Source of the DNA: Bacillus sp. SORGH_AS_0510
GTDB lineage: Bacteria > Bacillota > Bacilli > Bacillales > Cytobacillaceae
DNA length: 64,000 nucleotides
Direction of reading: 5' to 3'
Assembly (NCBI RefSeq): GCF_030818775.1
Contig: NZ_JAUTAU010000001.1
Coordinates: 1,011,001-1,075,000, forward strand
This document shows positions 51,959-60,199 of the stretch, one piece after another. The position numbers and the translations under genes are program-made. The notes under the pieces were generated by a model. That model was not told where the DNA came from and did no database searches. It saw nothing but the letters and a program-made list of their open reading frames with translations. The first letter of the stretch is position 1. Each line of letters begins with the position of its first letter.

Positions 51959-52111
51959 CTATGATTCATAGCACCTTAAAAGTCTTTCTTGATGATATTT
52001 TGCTTTTTCAATAATTTGTTGTTTTAAGTCAAAATCCAGACAGTCTTGTGAAATACGGTGAAGGTAATGATAACGCCATTTGTGCCATTGAATGGTTAAT
52101 TGCTGAACCAC
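51959..52111 (-). CDS. small basic cytoplasmic protein (50 residues)
   Basis: GTG 52111 is preceded by GAGGTGATAAAT. The product starts MVQQLTIQWHKWRYHYLHRI and continues SQDCLDFDLKQQIIEKAKYH and QERLLRCYES. It is rich in His, Arg, Tyr and Trp with an amphipathic helix, which looks like a genuine small protein. Similar small Trp/His-rich proteins occur in bacilli as I remember, but no function is known to me. Confidence 0.6.
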   Translation of the reverse strand: MVQQLTIQWHKWRYHYLHRISQDCLDFDLKQQIIEKAKYHQERLLRCYES

Positions 52112-52311
52112 ATTTATCACCTCATCAATTAATTATAAAACGTCACGATCATTAAGAAGATATAACTTTCTATACCCTTCGAACGACATTTCAATCTTTT
52201 GTACATGGATATATGGGAAAATTTTAGCAGATACTAATAACAAGCCGTACTTTTTCAAAAATGCTATAATGGGGAAGGTAAATGAAATTCTAGCTAAGGG
52301 GAAATGAATAA

Positions 52312-53283
52312 ATGATTCTCGTTGTTGGCGGAGCTGGTTACATTGGTAGCCATCTAGTAAAGGAATTAGTAGAAAAGGAAGAGGTCGTTGTACTCGATAA
52401 CCTGTCGACCGGGCATCGCGAGGCGGTAGATAGCCGCGCTATTTTTGTAAAAGGTGACCTTGGGAACGAAGAAGACCTGCAAATGGTTTTCAGAAGTTAT
52501 CCGATTAAAGCGGTTATGCATTTCGCTGCTTATAGTTTAGTAGGGGAATCTGTCGTGGACCCCTTAAAATATTATGAAAACAACGTGGCTTCGACGTTAA
52601 CTTTGTTAAAGGTTATGATGAAATTTAACGTGAAAAACTTTATCTTCTCTTCTACCGCTGCTACCTATGGGATTCCAGAGGTTGAGCTTATTGATGAAAC
52701 AAGTACAACTGCACCGATCAATCCATATGGTCATTCTAAGCTGATGGTAGAACAGATTCTAGCTGATTTTTCAAAATCCTACGGGTTAAATTATGTGGTG
52801 TTGCGCTACTTTAATGCAGCTGGTGCCCATAAGTCCGCGGTGATCGGCGAAAGTCATGACCCTGAAACGCACCTAATTCCGATCGTTCTTCAGCAATTAT
52901 TAGGACAGCGCGAAAAGGTATCTGTATTCGGAACGGACTATGACACGCCAGATGGTACATGTATCCGTGACTATATTCATGTTACTGATTTAGCGGAGGC
53001 ACACATACTTTCCCTTGAGGCTCTCTTAGCTGGGAAGAAATCGGCTGAGGTGTACAACCTTGGAAATGGTCTTGGCTATTCTGTTAAGGAAGTCATTGAA
53101 ACATGTGAAAAAGTAACCGGTGTGGAGGCGAACGTAGAGATGGCAGACCGTAGAGCAGGTGACCCTGCTAGATTGGTGGCTTCCTCACAAAAGATTTTCA
53201 CCGAACTTGGCTGGAAAGCGGAACGAAACCTTGAGCAAATTATTGCTGATGCATGGAATTGGCATCAAAACCAACAATATTAA
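52312..53283 (+). CDS. galE: UDP-glucose 4-epimerase
   Basis: The 323-residue protein is an extended short-chain dehydrogenase. The NAD site is GGAGYIGSHL (6-15), and the catalytic Ser/Thr and YxxxK are in FSSTAATYG and YGHSKLMVEQ. The sugar-nucleotide part shows RYFNAAGA, DYDTPDGTCIRDYIHVTDLAEAH and RRAGDPARLVAS. This is the GalE signature. It converts UDP-glucose and UDP-galactose for cell-wall or exopolysaccharide sugars or galactose use. It stands alone, so a surface-polysaccharide role is only a guess. A TATAAT at 52265 could be its -10. Confidence 0.96.
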   Translation: MILVVGGAGYIGSHLVKELVEKEEVVVLDNLSTGHREAVDSRAIFVKGDLGNEEDLQMVFRSYPIKAVMHFAAYSLVGESVVDPLKYYENNVASTLTLLKVMMKFNVKNFIFSSTAATYGIPEVELIDETSTTAPINPYGHSKLMVEQILADFSKSYGLNYVVLRYFNAAGAHKSAVIGESHDPETHLIPIVLQQLLGQREKVSVFGTDYDTPDGTCIRDYIHVTDLAEAHILSLEALLAGKKSAEVYNLGNGLGYSVKEVIETCEKVTGVEANVEMADRRAGDPARLVASSQKIFTELGWKAERNLEQIIADAWNWHQNQQY

Positions 53284-53293
53284 TAGAGGTCCC

Positions 53294-53327
53294 ATCCCAC
53301 TTGCACGTCTAGCAAGTGGGATTTTTT
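53294..53327 (+). terminator. terminator of galE
   Basis: ATCCCACTTGC and GCAAGTGGGAT flank seven bases, followed by T5. Confidence 0.87.
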
Positions 53328-53422
53328 ATGATTATTTAGGCTATAGATAAATAATAATAGTATTTACCTCACCGTCAAACTTGGGTATTATTTCAATAGT
53401 TACATAGAAAGGCTGTGGGATT

Positions 53423-54673
53423 TTGAAATTATTTTTGAAAAATTATCGTTTTACCCTTATTCTCCTGTTGTCCATCATTATTGGCGGAGTAGCAGGAATG
53501 GTTTTTGGAACGAAGACGGCGGTTGTGAAACCGTTAGGAGATCTATTCCTTAATTTAATGTTCATGATGATCGTGCCACTAGTATTTTTTAGCATAGCTT
53601 CAGCGATTGCGAACATGAACGGCATGAAACGTCTAGGAAAAATCATGGGGAGCATTGTGGTTGTATTCTTAGTAACGGCATCTATTGCTGCCATCCTTGG
53701 ACTAGCCGGTGCCTCTATTATTCAACCGATCCAACATGGGGACATTGCTTCGATTAAAGAGGTAATGAAGCAAGCAACAGACGAGACGGATGCTGAAAAG
53801 GTATCATTTCTTGGACATTTAGTCGCTACTTTTACTGTCTCTGATTTCAATTTGCTGTTATCAAGAAGTAATATGCTTCAGCTGATTGTGTTTGCTGTCC
53901 TATTCGGAATATCAACGGCAATGGTCGGGGAAAAAGCAAAACCAGTGACCAACTTTTTATCTGCGGCAACGGCTGTCATTATGAAAATGGTCAGCATTGT
54001 GATGTACTACGCACCGATTGGACTGGGTTGCTATTTTGCGGCCGTAATCGGTGAACTAGGGCCACAAATTTTAGAAGGCTATGCACGTTCTTTTGTTTTA
54101 TATTTGATTCTTACTGTGATTTATTATTTTGGATTCTTCACCCTGTACGCTTTTATTGCTGGCGGCAAGGAGGGAGTAAAGATTTTTTGGAAAAATGCAA
54201 TTACGCCTTCGGTTACTGCTTTAGCCACTTGTTCAAGTGCAGCTTGTATCCCTGTCAACCTGGCAACGGTTAGAAAGATGGGCGTTCCAAAGGATATTGC
54301 CGAAACGATTATCCCTTTAGGAGCCAATACACATAAAGACGGTTCTGTTTTTGGCGGCGTGTTGAAAATCGTCTTTCTTTTCGCATTGTTTGGTAAGGAC
54401 TTAACGAGTATCTCAAATATCTTAAGCATCTTGGCGGTTGCCTTTTTAGTTGGCGCAGTCATGGGGGCAATTCCAGGCGGCGGAATGATCGGCGAAATGC
54501 TTATCATCAGCGTATATGGCTTCCCGCCTGAAACACTGCCGATCATTGCGGTCATCAGCACCATCATCGATGCACCAGCAACCCTATTAAACTCAACAGG
54601 AAACACCGTCTGTGCAATGCTTGTCACACGACTTGTCGAAGGAAAGAACTGGATTAAACAAGCCTTCGCCTGA
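53423..54673 (+). CDS. dicarboxylate/amino acid:cation symporter (DAACS family)
   Basis: The 416-residue membrane protein starts at TTG 53423 after AGAAAGGCTG. Family landmarks are MMIVPLVFFSIASAIANM, the hairpin ATCSSAACIPVNLATVRKMGVP, IPLGANTHKDGSVFGG (the NMDGT-like cation region, here NTHKDGS) and DAPATLLNSTGNTVCAMLVTRL. Members import glutamate, aspartate, dicarboxylates, serine or cystine with sodium or protons. The substrate is unclear because the usual NMDGT reads NTHKDG. Confidence 0.9.
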   Translation: MKLFLKNYRFTLILLLSIIIGGVAGMVFGTKTAVVKPLGDLFLNLMFMMIVPLVFFSIASAIANMNGMKRLGKIMGSIVVVFLVTASIAAILGLAGASIIQPIQHGDIASIKEVMKQATDETDAEKVSFLGHLVATFTVSDFNLLLSRSNMLQLIVFAVLFGISTAMVGEKAKPVTNFLSAATAVIMKMVSIVMYYAPIGLGCYFAAVIGELGPQILEGYARSFVLYLILTVIYYFGFFTLYAFIAGGKEGVKIFWKNAITPSVTALATCSSAACIPVNLATVRKMGVPKDIAETIIPLGANTHKDGSVFGGVLKIVFLFALFGKDLTSISNILSILAVAFLVGAVMGAIPGGGMIGEMLIISVYGFPPETLPIIAVISTIIDAPATLLNSTGNTVCAMLVTRLVEGKNWIKQAFA

Positions 54674-54686
54674 TGGTGTCAATAAT

Positions 54687-54699
54687 GGTGTCAGGCACC
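54687..54699. repeat. 13-bp palindrome GGTGTCAGGCACC
   Basis: It lies 14 bases after the symporter stop codon, after another GGTGTCA string at 54675. TTTGTCC- and GGACA-like sequence follows. Related copies are at 21182 and 57009. Confidence 0.5.
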
Positions 54700-54746
54700 A
54701 AAGAAAGATATTTGTCCTCCTGTGGTGGACACTATTTTTCATATAA

Positions 54747-54777
54747 GGGGACAGAGTGAATAGCTCTGTTCCTTTTT
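54747..54777 (+). terminator. terminator of the symporter gene
   Basis: GGGGACAGAG and CTCTGTTCC arms flank a short loop, with T6 after. Confidence 0.82.
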
Positions 54778-54841
54778 TGTGATTTGAGTTAAGATTTAAC
54801 TGTTACAGCCAATTTGTTGACAATTAAATGAGGTGTTCATT

Positions 54842-56152
54842 ATGGAACATAAACCTGAAAATCATACACAGAAACATGCTGAGCGAACAAATTTTGAATT
54901 ATTACAGGAACGCCTCAGCCTAACACTCGCTTTCAGCAAACGATATCAGATGTCAGCAGCGGTTTGTTATCTGCGGTTCCATCTTCCATTAGAGCTTACA
55001 CAGCAAAAAGACGATGAAATCGAACAAGCTCTTGCTGGTAAAATTCTGGCAAGATTAAAGCGGACGATACGGGATATAGACACGGTGGTTAAAATCAATC
55101 AATCCGATTTTGTTATTTTGATAGCAGACATTACGGAACACGATTGCGAGATTATTTGCACAAGAATTCTCCGCTCGATTTCGGATACATACACAGTGGA
55201 TTACCATCATTTTTCTATTAATGGAAATATGGGGATTTGCATGTATCCCTATGGTGCAGAGGGGCCTGATGAGTTGCAATCCATTGCGAAGACAGCTATG
55301 TATGATGCCGAAGAGTTAGGAGACAATCAGTATGTTTTCTACAGGGGAGAATTAAGTCAAGCGGCGTACCGAAAAGTGCTTATTGAAAATGATCTTCCCT
55401 ACGCGTTAAAGAAGGAGCAATTATATGTTCACTACCAGCCACAATATTACTTGAAGAAGAGAACAATTGAGGGCGTAGAAGCATTAATTCGTTGGAATCA
55501 CCCAAGCTTAGGCCCCATTTCTCCAGGAGAATTTATTCAATATGCAGATGAAGCTGGCGTGAGTCATAATCTCTTTTTCTGGATGTTTGAAGAGGTTTGT
55601 AATCAAATTCACAGCGAAACGGAGCGAAATTTAAAGTATTCGATTAATCTTTCAGTGAACCAGCTTTTATTACCCTATTTTTTACCGGAGATTACGAAGC
55701 TAATCCAGAGGTACTCCGTCCCTGCAAGCCGAATCACATTGGAAATTACTGAAAACATTGAAGTTTACACTGTAAAAAAGGTGAATGATACACTGCGCTC
55801 TCTGAAAGAATTGGGCTTTTCTCTAGCTTTAGATGATTTCGGGAACGGATATTTCTCGTTTGCAGACTTTATCAAGCTGCCGATTGATTTTATTAAGCTT
55901 GATCGAAACTTTGTTTCAAGCCTTTTGAAAAATAAGCAGCATGAAGGTGTCGTTTCGCCTATTATCCAGATGACCCATAACTTGGGCTTACAGGTGATTA
56001 TTGAGGGGATTGAAGACCCTATCCAATTTTCGGTGTGGGCGAATTTGGAATGTGATATCATCCAAGGCTATTTTATTAGTAAACCTCTATCTGATATGGA
56101 GCTTACCGATACGATTGTTGAGATAGAGAAAAGGGTCAATGCAAGTTACTGA
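54842..56152 (+). CDS. degenerate GGDEF plus EAL phosphodiesterase
   Basis: I take ATG 54842, which follows TGAGGTG, for 436 residues. The GGDEF domain (about 20-165) has NQSDF where GGDEF should be, so it is probably not a cyclase. The EAL domain (about 180-430) keeps VEALIRW, INLSVNQ, LEITENIE, LALDDFGNGYFSF, IKLDRNF, IIEGIED and IIQGYFISKP, so c-di-GMP hydrolysis is likely. No transmembrane helix is seen. It lies 17 bases before the YitT gene and is probably co-transcribed with it. Confidence 0.9.
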   Translation: MEHKPENHTQKHAERTNFELLQERLSLTLAFSKRYQMSAAVCYLRFHLPLELTQQKDDEIEQALAGKILARLKRTIRDIDTVVKINQSDFVILIADITEHDCEIICTRILRSISDTYTVDYHHFSINGNMGICMYPYGAEGPDELQSIAKTAMYDAEELGDNQYVFYRGELSQAAYRKVLIENDLPYALKKEQLYVHYQPQYYLKKRTIEGVEALIRWNHPSLGPISPGEFIQYADEAGVSHNLFFWMFEEVCNQIHSETERNLKYSINLSVNQLLLPYFLPEITKLIQRYSVPASRITLEITENIEVYTVKKVNDTLRSLKELGFSLALDDFGNGYFSFADFIKLPIDFIKLDRNFVSSLLKNKQHEGVVSPIIQMTHNLGLQVIIEGIEDPIQFSVWANLECDIIQGYFISKPLSDMELTDTIVEIEKRVNASY

Positions 56153-56169
56153 ATAAAGGTGGCATTTTT

Positions 56170-57003
56170 ATGAAAAAAACGTGGAAAGATATTTTACTTA
56201 TTCTAGTGGGGGCACTTATTTTTGCCGTAGGGGTCAATTTTTTCACGATCCCAAACCGGTTGTCTGAGGGCGGAATCCTAGGGATCACAATTATTGCCCA
56301 TTATTTATTTGATTGGTCGCCGGGTGTGGTGAACTTTGTGTTAAATGTGGTCCTGTTAGCAATCGGTTATAAATTTTTTGATAAAAGAACCATGCTCTAT
56401 ACGTTATTTACGATTGGGGCCTGCTCCGGCTTGTTGTATTTGACCGAGGATCTCGGCAGGCAGCTGACGAAAGATACATTCTTGGCTTCTGTATTTGCGG
56501 GCTTATTGGTCGGCGTAGGCCTTGGGTTAATCTTTCGGGCAGGAGGAACCTCTGGCGGATCTACTATTCTAGCAAGGCTCGCTAACCAACTTCTAGGATG
56601 GAGTATCGGGAAGGCGATGCTCATTATTGATATCATCGTAGTGGCAGGTTCGGTGTTTATTATTGGACTGGAAAAAGCTATGTACACCTTACTCATCGTG
56701 TATATCGGGGCAAAAGCGATTGATTTCATTGTTGAGGGTTTGGATGAGCGAGTGGCTGTCTTAATTATCTCCAATTCACCGGAGTTGGTGTTGGAATATA
56801 TCACGAGTAAAATGTCACGAGGCTTAACCGTATTAGACGGTCGTGGAGGCTACACGGGTCAAAACAAAGAAGTCCTTTACATTGTCATTAACAAGCAGGA
56901 AATCGTCCAACTAAAAAGCATCATCCGCGACATAGACCCAGATGCCTACGTCACCATCCACAACGTCCACGAAATGATGGGCAAAGGGTACAAAGCGAGC
57001 TAG
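56170..57003 (+). CDS. YitT family membrane protein
   Basis: The 277-residue length is typical of the family: five transmembrane helices (about 8-175) with LGAL-like NFFTIPNRLSEGGILGITIIAHYL and RAGGTSGGSTILARL. A C-terminal soluble DUF2179 domain follows (about 215-270; GLTVLDGRGGYTGQNKEVLYIVINKQEIVQLKSIIRDIDPDAYVTIHNVHEMMG). The function is unknown; a ligand-sensing transport role is suggested by the cytoplasmic domain. It follows the EAL gene closely. Confidence 0.93.
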   Translation: MKKTWKDILLILVGALIFAVGVNFFTIPNRLSEGGILGITIIAHYLFDWSPGVVNFVLNVVLLAIGYKFFDKRTMLYTLFTIGACSGLLYLTEDLGRQLTKDTFLASVFAGLLVGVGLGLIFRAGGTSGGSTILARLANQLLGWSIGKAMLIIDIIVVAGSVFIIGLEKAMYTLLIVYIGAKAIDFIVEGLDERVAVLIISNSPELVLEYITSKMSRGLTVLDGRGGYTGQNKEVLYIVINKQEIVQLKSIIRDIDPDAYVTIHNVHEMMGKGYKAS

Positions 57004-57008
57004 ATGTT

Positions 57009-57021
57009 GGTGTCAAGCACC
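57009..57021. repeat. 13-bp palindrome GGTGTCAAGCACC
   Basis: It begins six bases after the YitT stop and is followed by CATTCGAGGACATTT. It is one of three related GGTGTC-type palindromes in the window. Confidence 0.5.
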
Positions 57022-57077
57022 ATTCGAGGACATTTGTTTGCTCTGGATAGATAAATTATTATAGGGAGAGATTTGAT

Positions 57078-57803
57078 TTGCAAGATATTCATACTGAGAC
57101 CCCTCTAGCTGAAAGATTTGAGGCGGCATTTAATCGGATACATAAATGTCTTATGAAACTAGTTCGAAATGCAAGAAGTGATAGTTTTAAAGTATTATTG
57201 GACAGTGGAAACTCCCATGCTATTATTCGTACCCATCGGCATGACCTCTATCAATATGCAAAGCTTCGCAATGCCCTTGTTCATGAAAAAATAAAAGAAC
57301 GGTATTATATTGCCGAGCCAAATGTCGATGTGGTGACGCATATCGAAATGATTGCTGATCGATTCGAACAGCCTGTTACCGTTTTATCGATTGCGAGCTC
57401 ACCGGTACTCTATTACAAAGAAGAGACCCCGCTAATGGATATTATGAAAGTTGTAGATAAATTGTCTATTTCTATTTTTCCGATCTACGACGCATCGGGC
57501 GCGTTTAAAGGGCTCCTTACTTCAGAAGGAATCATTCGCTGGTTATCCAAACAGCCTTCGTCGACAATATCCATTGAAAAGGTTCGTGTACGTGACCTCA
57601 TGGTTCATGAAAAGCCGCATGAAGTGGTTTTTGTAAAAAAAGAAGCGGACATATTTGAGGTAGAGGAAATCTTTGAAGATACCTTCTTAGCCCAAAAGAA
57701 GCTGGAAGCTGTCATTATTACGGAAAACGGAAAGGCAACGGAAAAACTGCTAGGAATCATTACGTCTTGGGACTTAGTTGAAATTAATACGTTGGAACAG
57801 TAG
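57078..57803 (+). CDS. protein with HEPN-like N-terminus and two CBS domains
   Basis: The 241-residue product starts at TTG 57078 after GGGAGAG. The N-terminal ~85 residues are helical, with LYQYAKLRNALVHEKI, in which R64-NALV-H69 fits the R-x4-H motif of HEPN domains. Two CBS motifs follow (about 98-160 and 166-240; SISIFPIYDASGAFKGLLTSEGIIRWL and LGIITSWDLVEIN). CBS pairs bind adenine nucleotides. If the N-terminus is a true HEPN RNase, activity could be gated by nucleotides, which is an inference. There is no partner gene next to it. Confidence 0.8.
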   Translation: MQDIHTETPLAERFEAAFNRIHKCLMKLVRNARSDSFKVLLDSGNSHAIIRTHRHDLYQYAKLRNALVHEKIKERYYIAEPNVDVVTHIEMIADRFEQPVTVLSIASSPVLYYKEETPLMDIMKVVDKLSISIFPIYDASGAFKGLLTSEGIIRWLSKQPSSTISIEKVRVRDLMVHEKPHEVVFVKKEADIFEVEEIFEDTFLAQKKLEAVIITENGKATEKLLGIITSWDLVEINTLEQ

Positions 57804-57847
57804 TTACAATAATACGGAGTTGCGAACTTGTCGCAGACTTAAAAACA

Positions 57848-57885
57848 GGAGGGCGGCTTTATGAGAAAGCTACCCTCCTTTTTCA
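57848..57885 (+). terminator. terminator of the CBS protein gene
   Basis: AGGAGGGCGGCTT and AAGCTACCCTCCT flank a short loop, with T6 after. It is convergent with the yoaE-like gene. Confidence 0.85.
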
Positions 57886-57887
57886 TT

Positions 57888-59922
57888 TCAGTACTTCACT
57901 CTCTCCACACTAACTCTTCCCGAAAAGAACGTAGCCCCACCGCCCATGTCGGCAAGGCGGTCTGGGGTTAGTTCGTTGACTAGTTGTTTTGCTCCGTCCC
58001 GGTCCGCCCATAGCCCTTGGGTGACAACAACCCCCTGAAGAACATTTTCTCCAACAGATGCCCGTAACACACATTCTCCGCGATTATTCCACACGCGAAC
58101 TTGGTCACCGTCTTCGATACCTAAAAGATCGGCATCCTTTTGATGAAGATGCACCCGCGGTTCTTTTTCCAGCGAGACGTGTTTTTTATTGTTGGAAAAA
58201 GTAGAGTTTAAAAAATTGTGATTCGGTCCGGGAACAAATTGAAAGGGGTGATCCCCGTCCTCTTTTGATGGTATATAAGTTGGCAATGGGGGATATCCAG
58301 CCGCCATCATTCTCTCGGAATATAATTCTATTTTCCCGCTAGGTGTTGCTAAATTACCAGGGAACAAAGGTTTTACAGCGGCTTTCATATATGTTTTTTC
58401 AACCAAAGCATCATGGGTAATTTCCCTCTAGCCCTGGGTTCCTTGGAAAATTAAGAGCAGCAGCAATCATCTCGGCTTCTGTCTCCCCTAGAGCTGGTTC
58501 CTTAAAACCCATTCCTCTTGCCAGCAATTGAAAAACTTCCACATTTGACTTAGACTCCCCATATGGCTCCATTACAGGCCGCTGGAGCTGAATGTAATGA
58601 TGCCAATAAGATGTATAAAAATCCGTATTTTCATAAGAAGAGGTCGCCGGTAATACGATATCCGCATACAGGGCTGTTTCTGTTAAGAATAAATCATGAA
58701 CGACAAGGAATAGGTCCTCACGCCCAAGCCCTTCTCGAACTCTTCTGCTGGAAGGCGCCACAACCGCAGGATTGGATCCGTACACGTACATGGATTGAAT
58801 GGGCGGATCGAGTGTCATTAACGCCTCGCCAATCTGGTTCATGTTAATCGTTCGAGTGGATTTTATTTTCAAAAGATCGGGCCTCTGGAGCGCACTCGTG
58901 TTAAATGCAAGGTAGGCTGAGTTCCCTTTAATCGCCCCGCCGCCTTTGACGAGCCATTGACCGGTAAGGGCAGGAAGGCAGGAGATTGTCCGGACGAACA
59001 TGCCGCCGTTATCGTGATGCTGTGGTCCGTTCCCAATCCTGATAAAGGAAGGAAACGTTGTTCCATAAATTCGGGCAAGCTTGTAGATATCCTCTACCGG
59101 TACACCTGTAATAGTGGAAACCGTACCTGGATCGTATTGCTTCACATGCTCTCGCAGCTCCTCGTGTCCCACGGTATAGGATTGTAAAAAGTCATCGTCT
59201 GTCATATTTTCAGCAAACAAAATATGCATCACACCAAGGGCAAGAGCACTGTCGGTTCCTGGTAATATTGGAATAAACCAATCTGCTAATCTGCCAGTTT
59301 GATTCTTATGGACATCAATGACGATAATCTTGGCACCGTTTTGTTTCCGCGCTTTTTGAGCTAGGGCCACCTGATGCATGTTGGTGCTGACGGCGTTAAT
59401 GCCCCAAAAGATGATCAATTTGGAATGGATAGTGTCCTCAGGATCAATCCCTGAACTGTTGCCCATCGTATAGCTGTAGCCAACGGAACCTGCTGAGGAA
59501 CAAATCGTCCGGTCGAGCTGGGAAGCTCCTAATTGATGAAAAAAGCGGCGGTCCATGCCTTCAGCGGTTAGACGGCCCATATTGCCATAAAAGCTGTAAG
59601 GAAGAATACTCTCCGGGCCGTGTGAGCCTATTAATTCCTTCCAGCGGGAGGTAATCGTCTGGATGGCTTCATCCCAACTAATACGGTCAAACTTTCCTTC
59701 GCCTTTGGCACCTACGCGCTTGAGTGGATACTTTAACCGCTTCTCATCATAAATGCGTTCCGTCATATGACGAACTTTGTTGCAAATATGCCCTTGCGTT
59801 ACCGGATGGTCCGGATCTCCTTCGACCTTCACAATCTTTCCATCCTTCTTGTGAACAAGCAATCCGCATTGATCTGGACAATCAAGCGAACAAACAGAGC
59901 GAAACACGCCATTTTGCTCCAT
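57888..59922 (-). pseudogene. molybdopterin oxidoreductase (YoaE-like), split by a frameshift
   Basis: The first frame starts at ATG 59922 after AAGGAGGTTACGGCCG and runs to TGA at 58411. It carries a [4Fe-4S] site (CSLDCPDQCG ... HICNKV), a molybdopterin core (about 45-500) and ATSSYENTDFYTSYWHHYIQLQ. The second open frame (58406-57888) holds the C-terminal cofactor domain with LFPGNLATPSGKIELYSERM and VRVWNNRGEC. Adding one base in the CCC run near 58414 joins NYP to HDALVEKTYMKAAVKP and gives about 680 residues, the size of B. subtilis YoaE. As written, the enzyme would lack its C-terminal domain. Confidence 0.85.
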
Positions 59923-59985
59923 CGGCCGTAACCTCCTTAAAACCATTTTCAGATAATTACTATTTTAACAGAAAATGTGTCAGAG

Positions 59986-59998
59986 GGGGTCAGACCCC
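59986..59998. repeat. 13-bp palindrome GGGGTCAGACCCC
   Basis: It lies upstream of the molybdoenzyme gene and next to a further hairpin (GAGGCTGACTCAAAGTCATGCCCCCC, written here as its two arms GGCTGACT and AGTCATGCC). It resembles the GGGGACTGTCCCC site at 4682 in length and layout. Confidence 0.5.
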
Positions 59999-60043
59999 AT
60001 TCAAAAAGGAGGCTGACTCAAAGTCATGCCCCCCTAGTTTGAT

Positions 60044-60199
60044 ATATAAGAATGTTTAAAAGTCGACTTCGAGAATTGTCCAGCTCCAGCGCCTAACCCC
60101 TCGGGTCAAATAACCTTCTGCAAGTAAAGTCAAAGAACGACTTTTCTTGCAGAAGAACATTTGCCTGTCGGGGCTGATCAAGGCGCTTGCGCTTTTCTT
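60044..60199 (+). repeat. dispersed repeat A, copy 6 (short form)
   Basis: The variable hairpin arms are CTTCTGCAAGTAAAGTC and GACTTTTCTTGCAGAAG, with one mismatch. It lies between the molybdoenzyme start and the anti-sigma gene end, and touches the stop codon of the latter. Confidence 0.9.
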
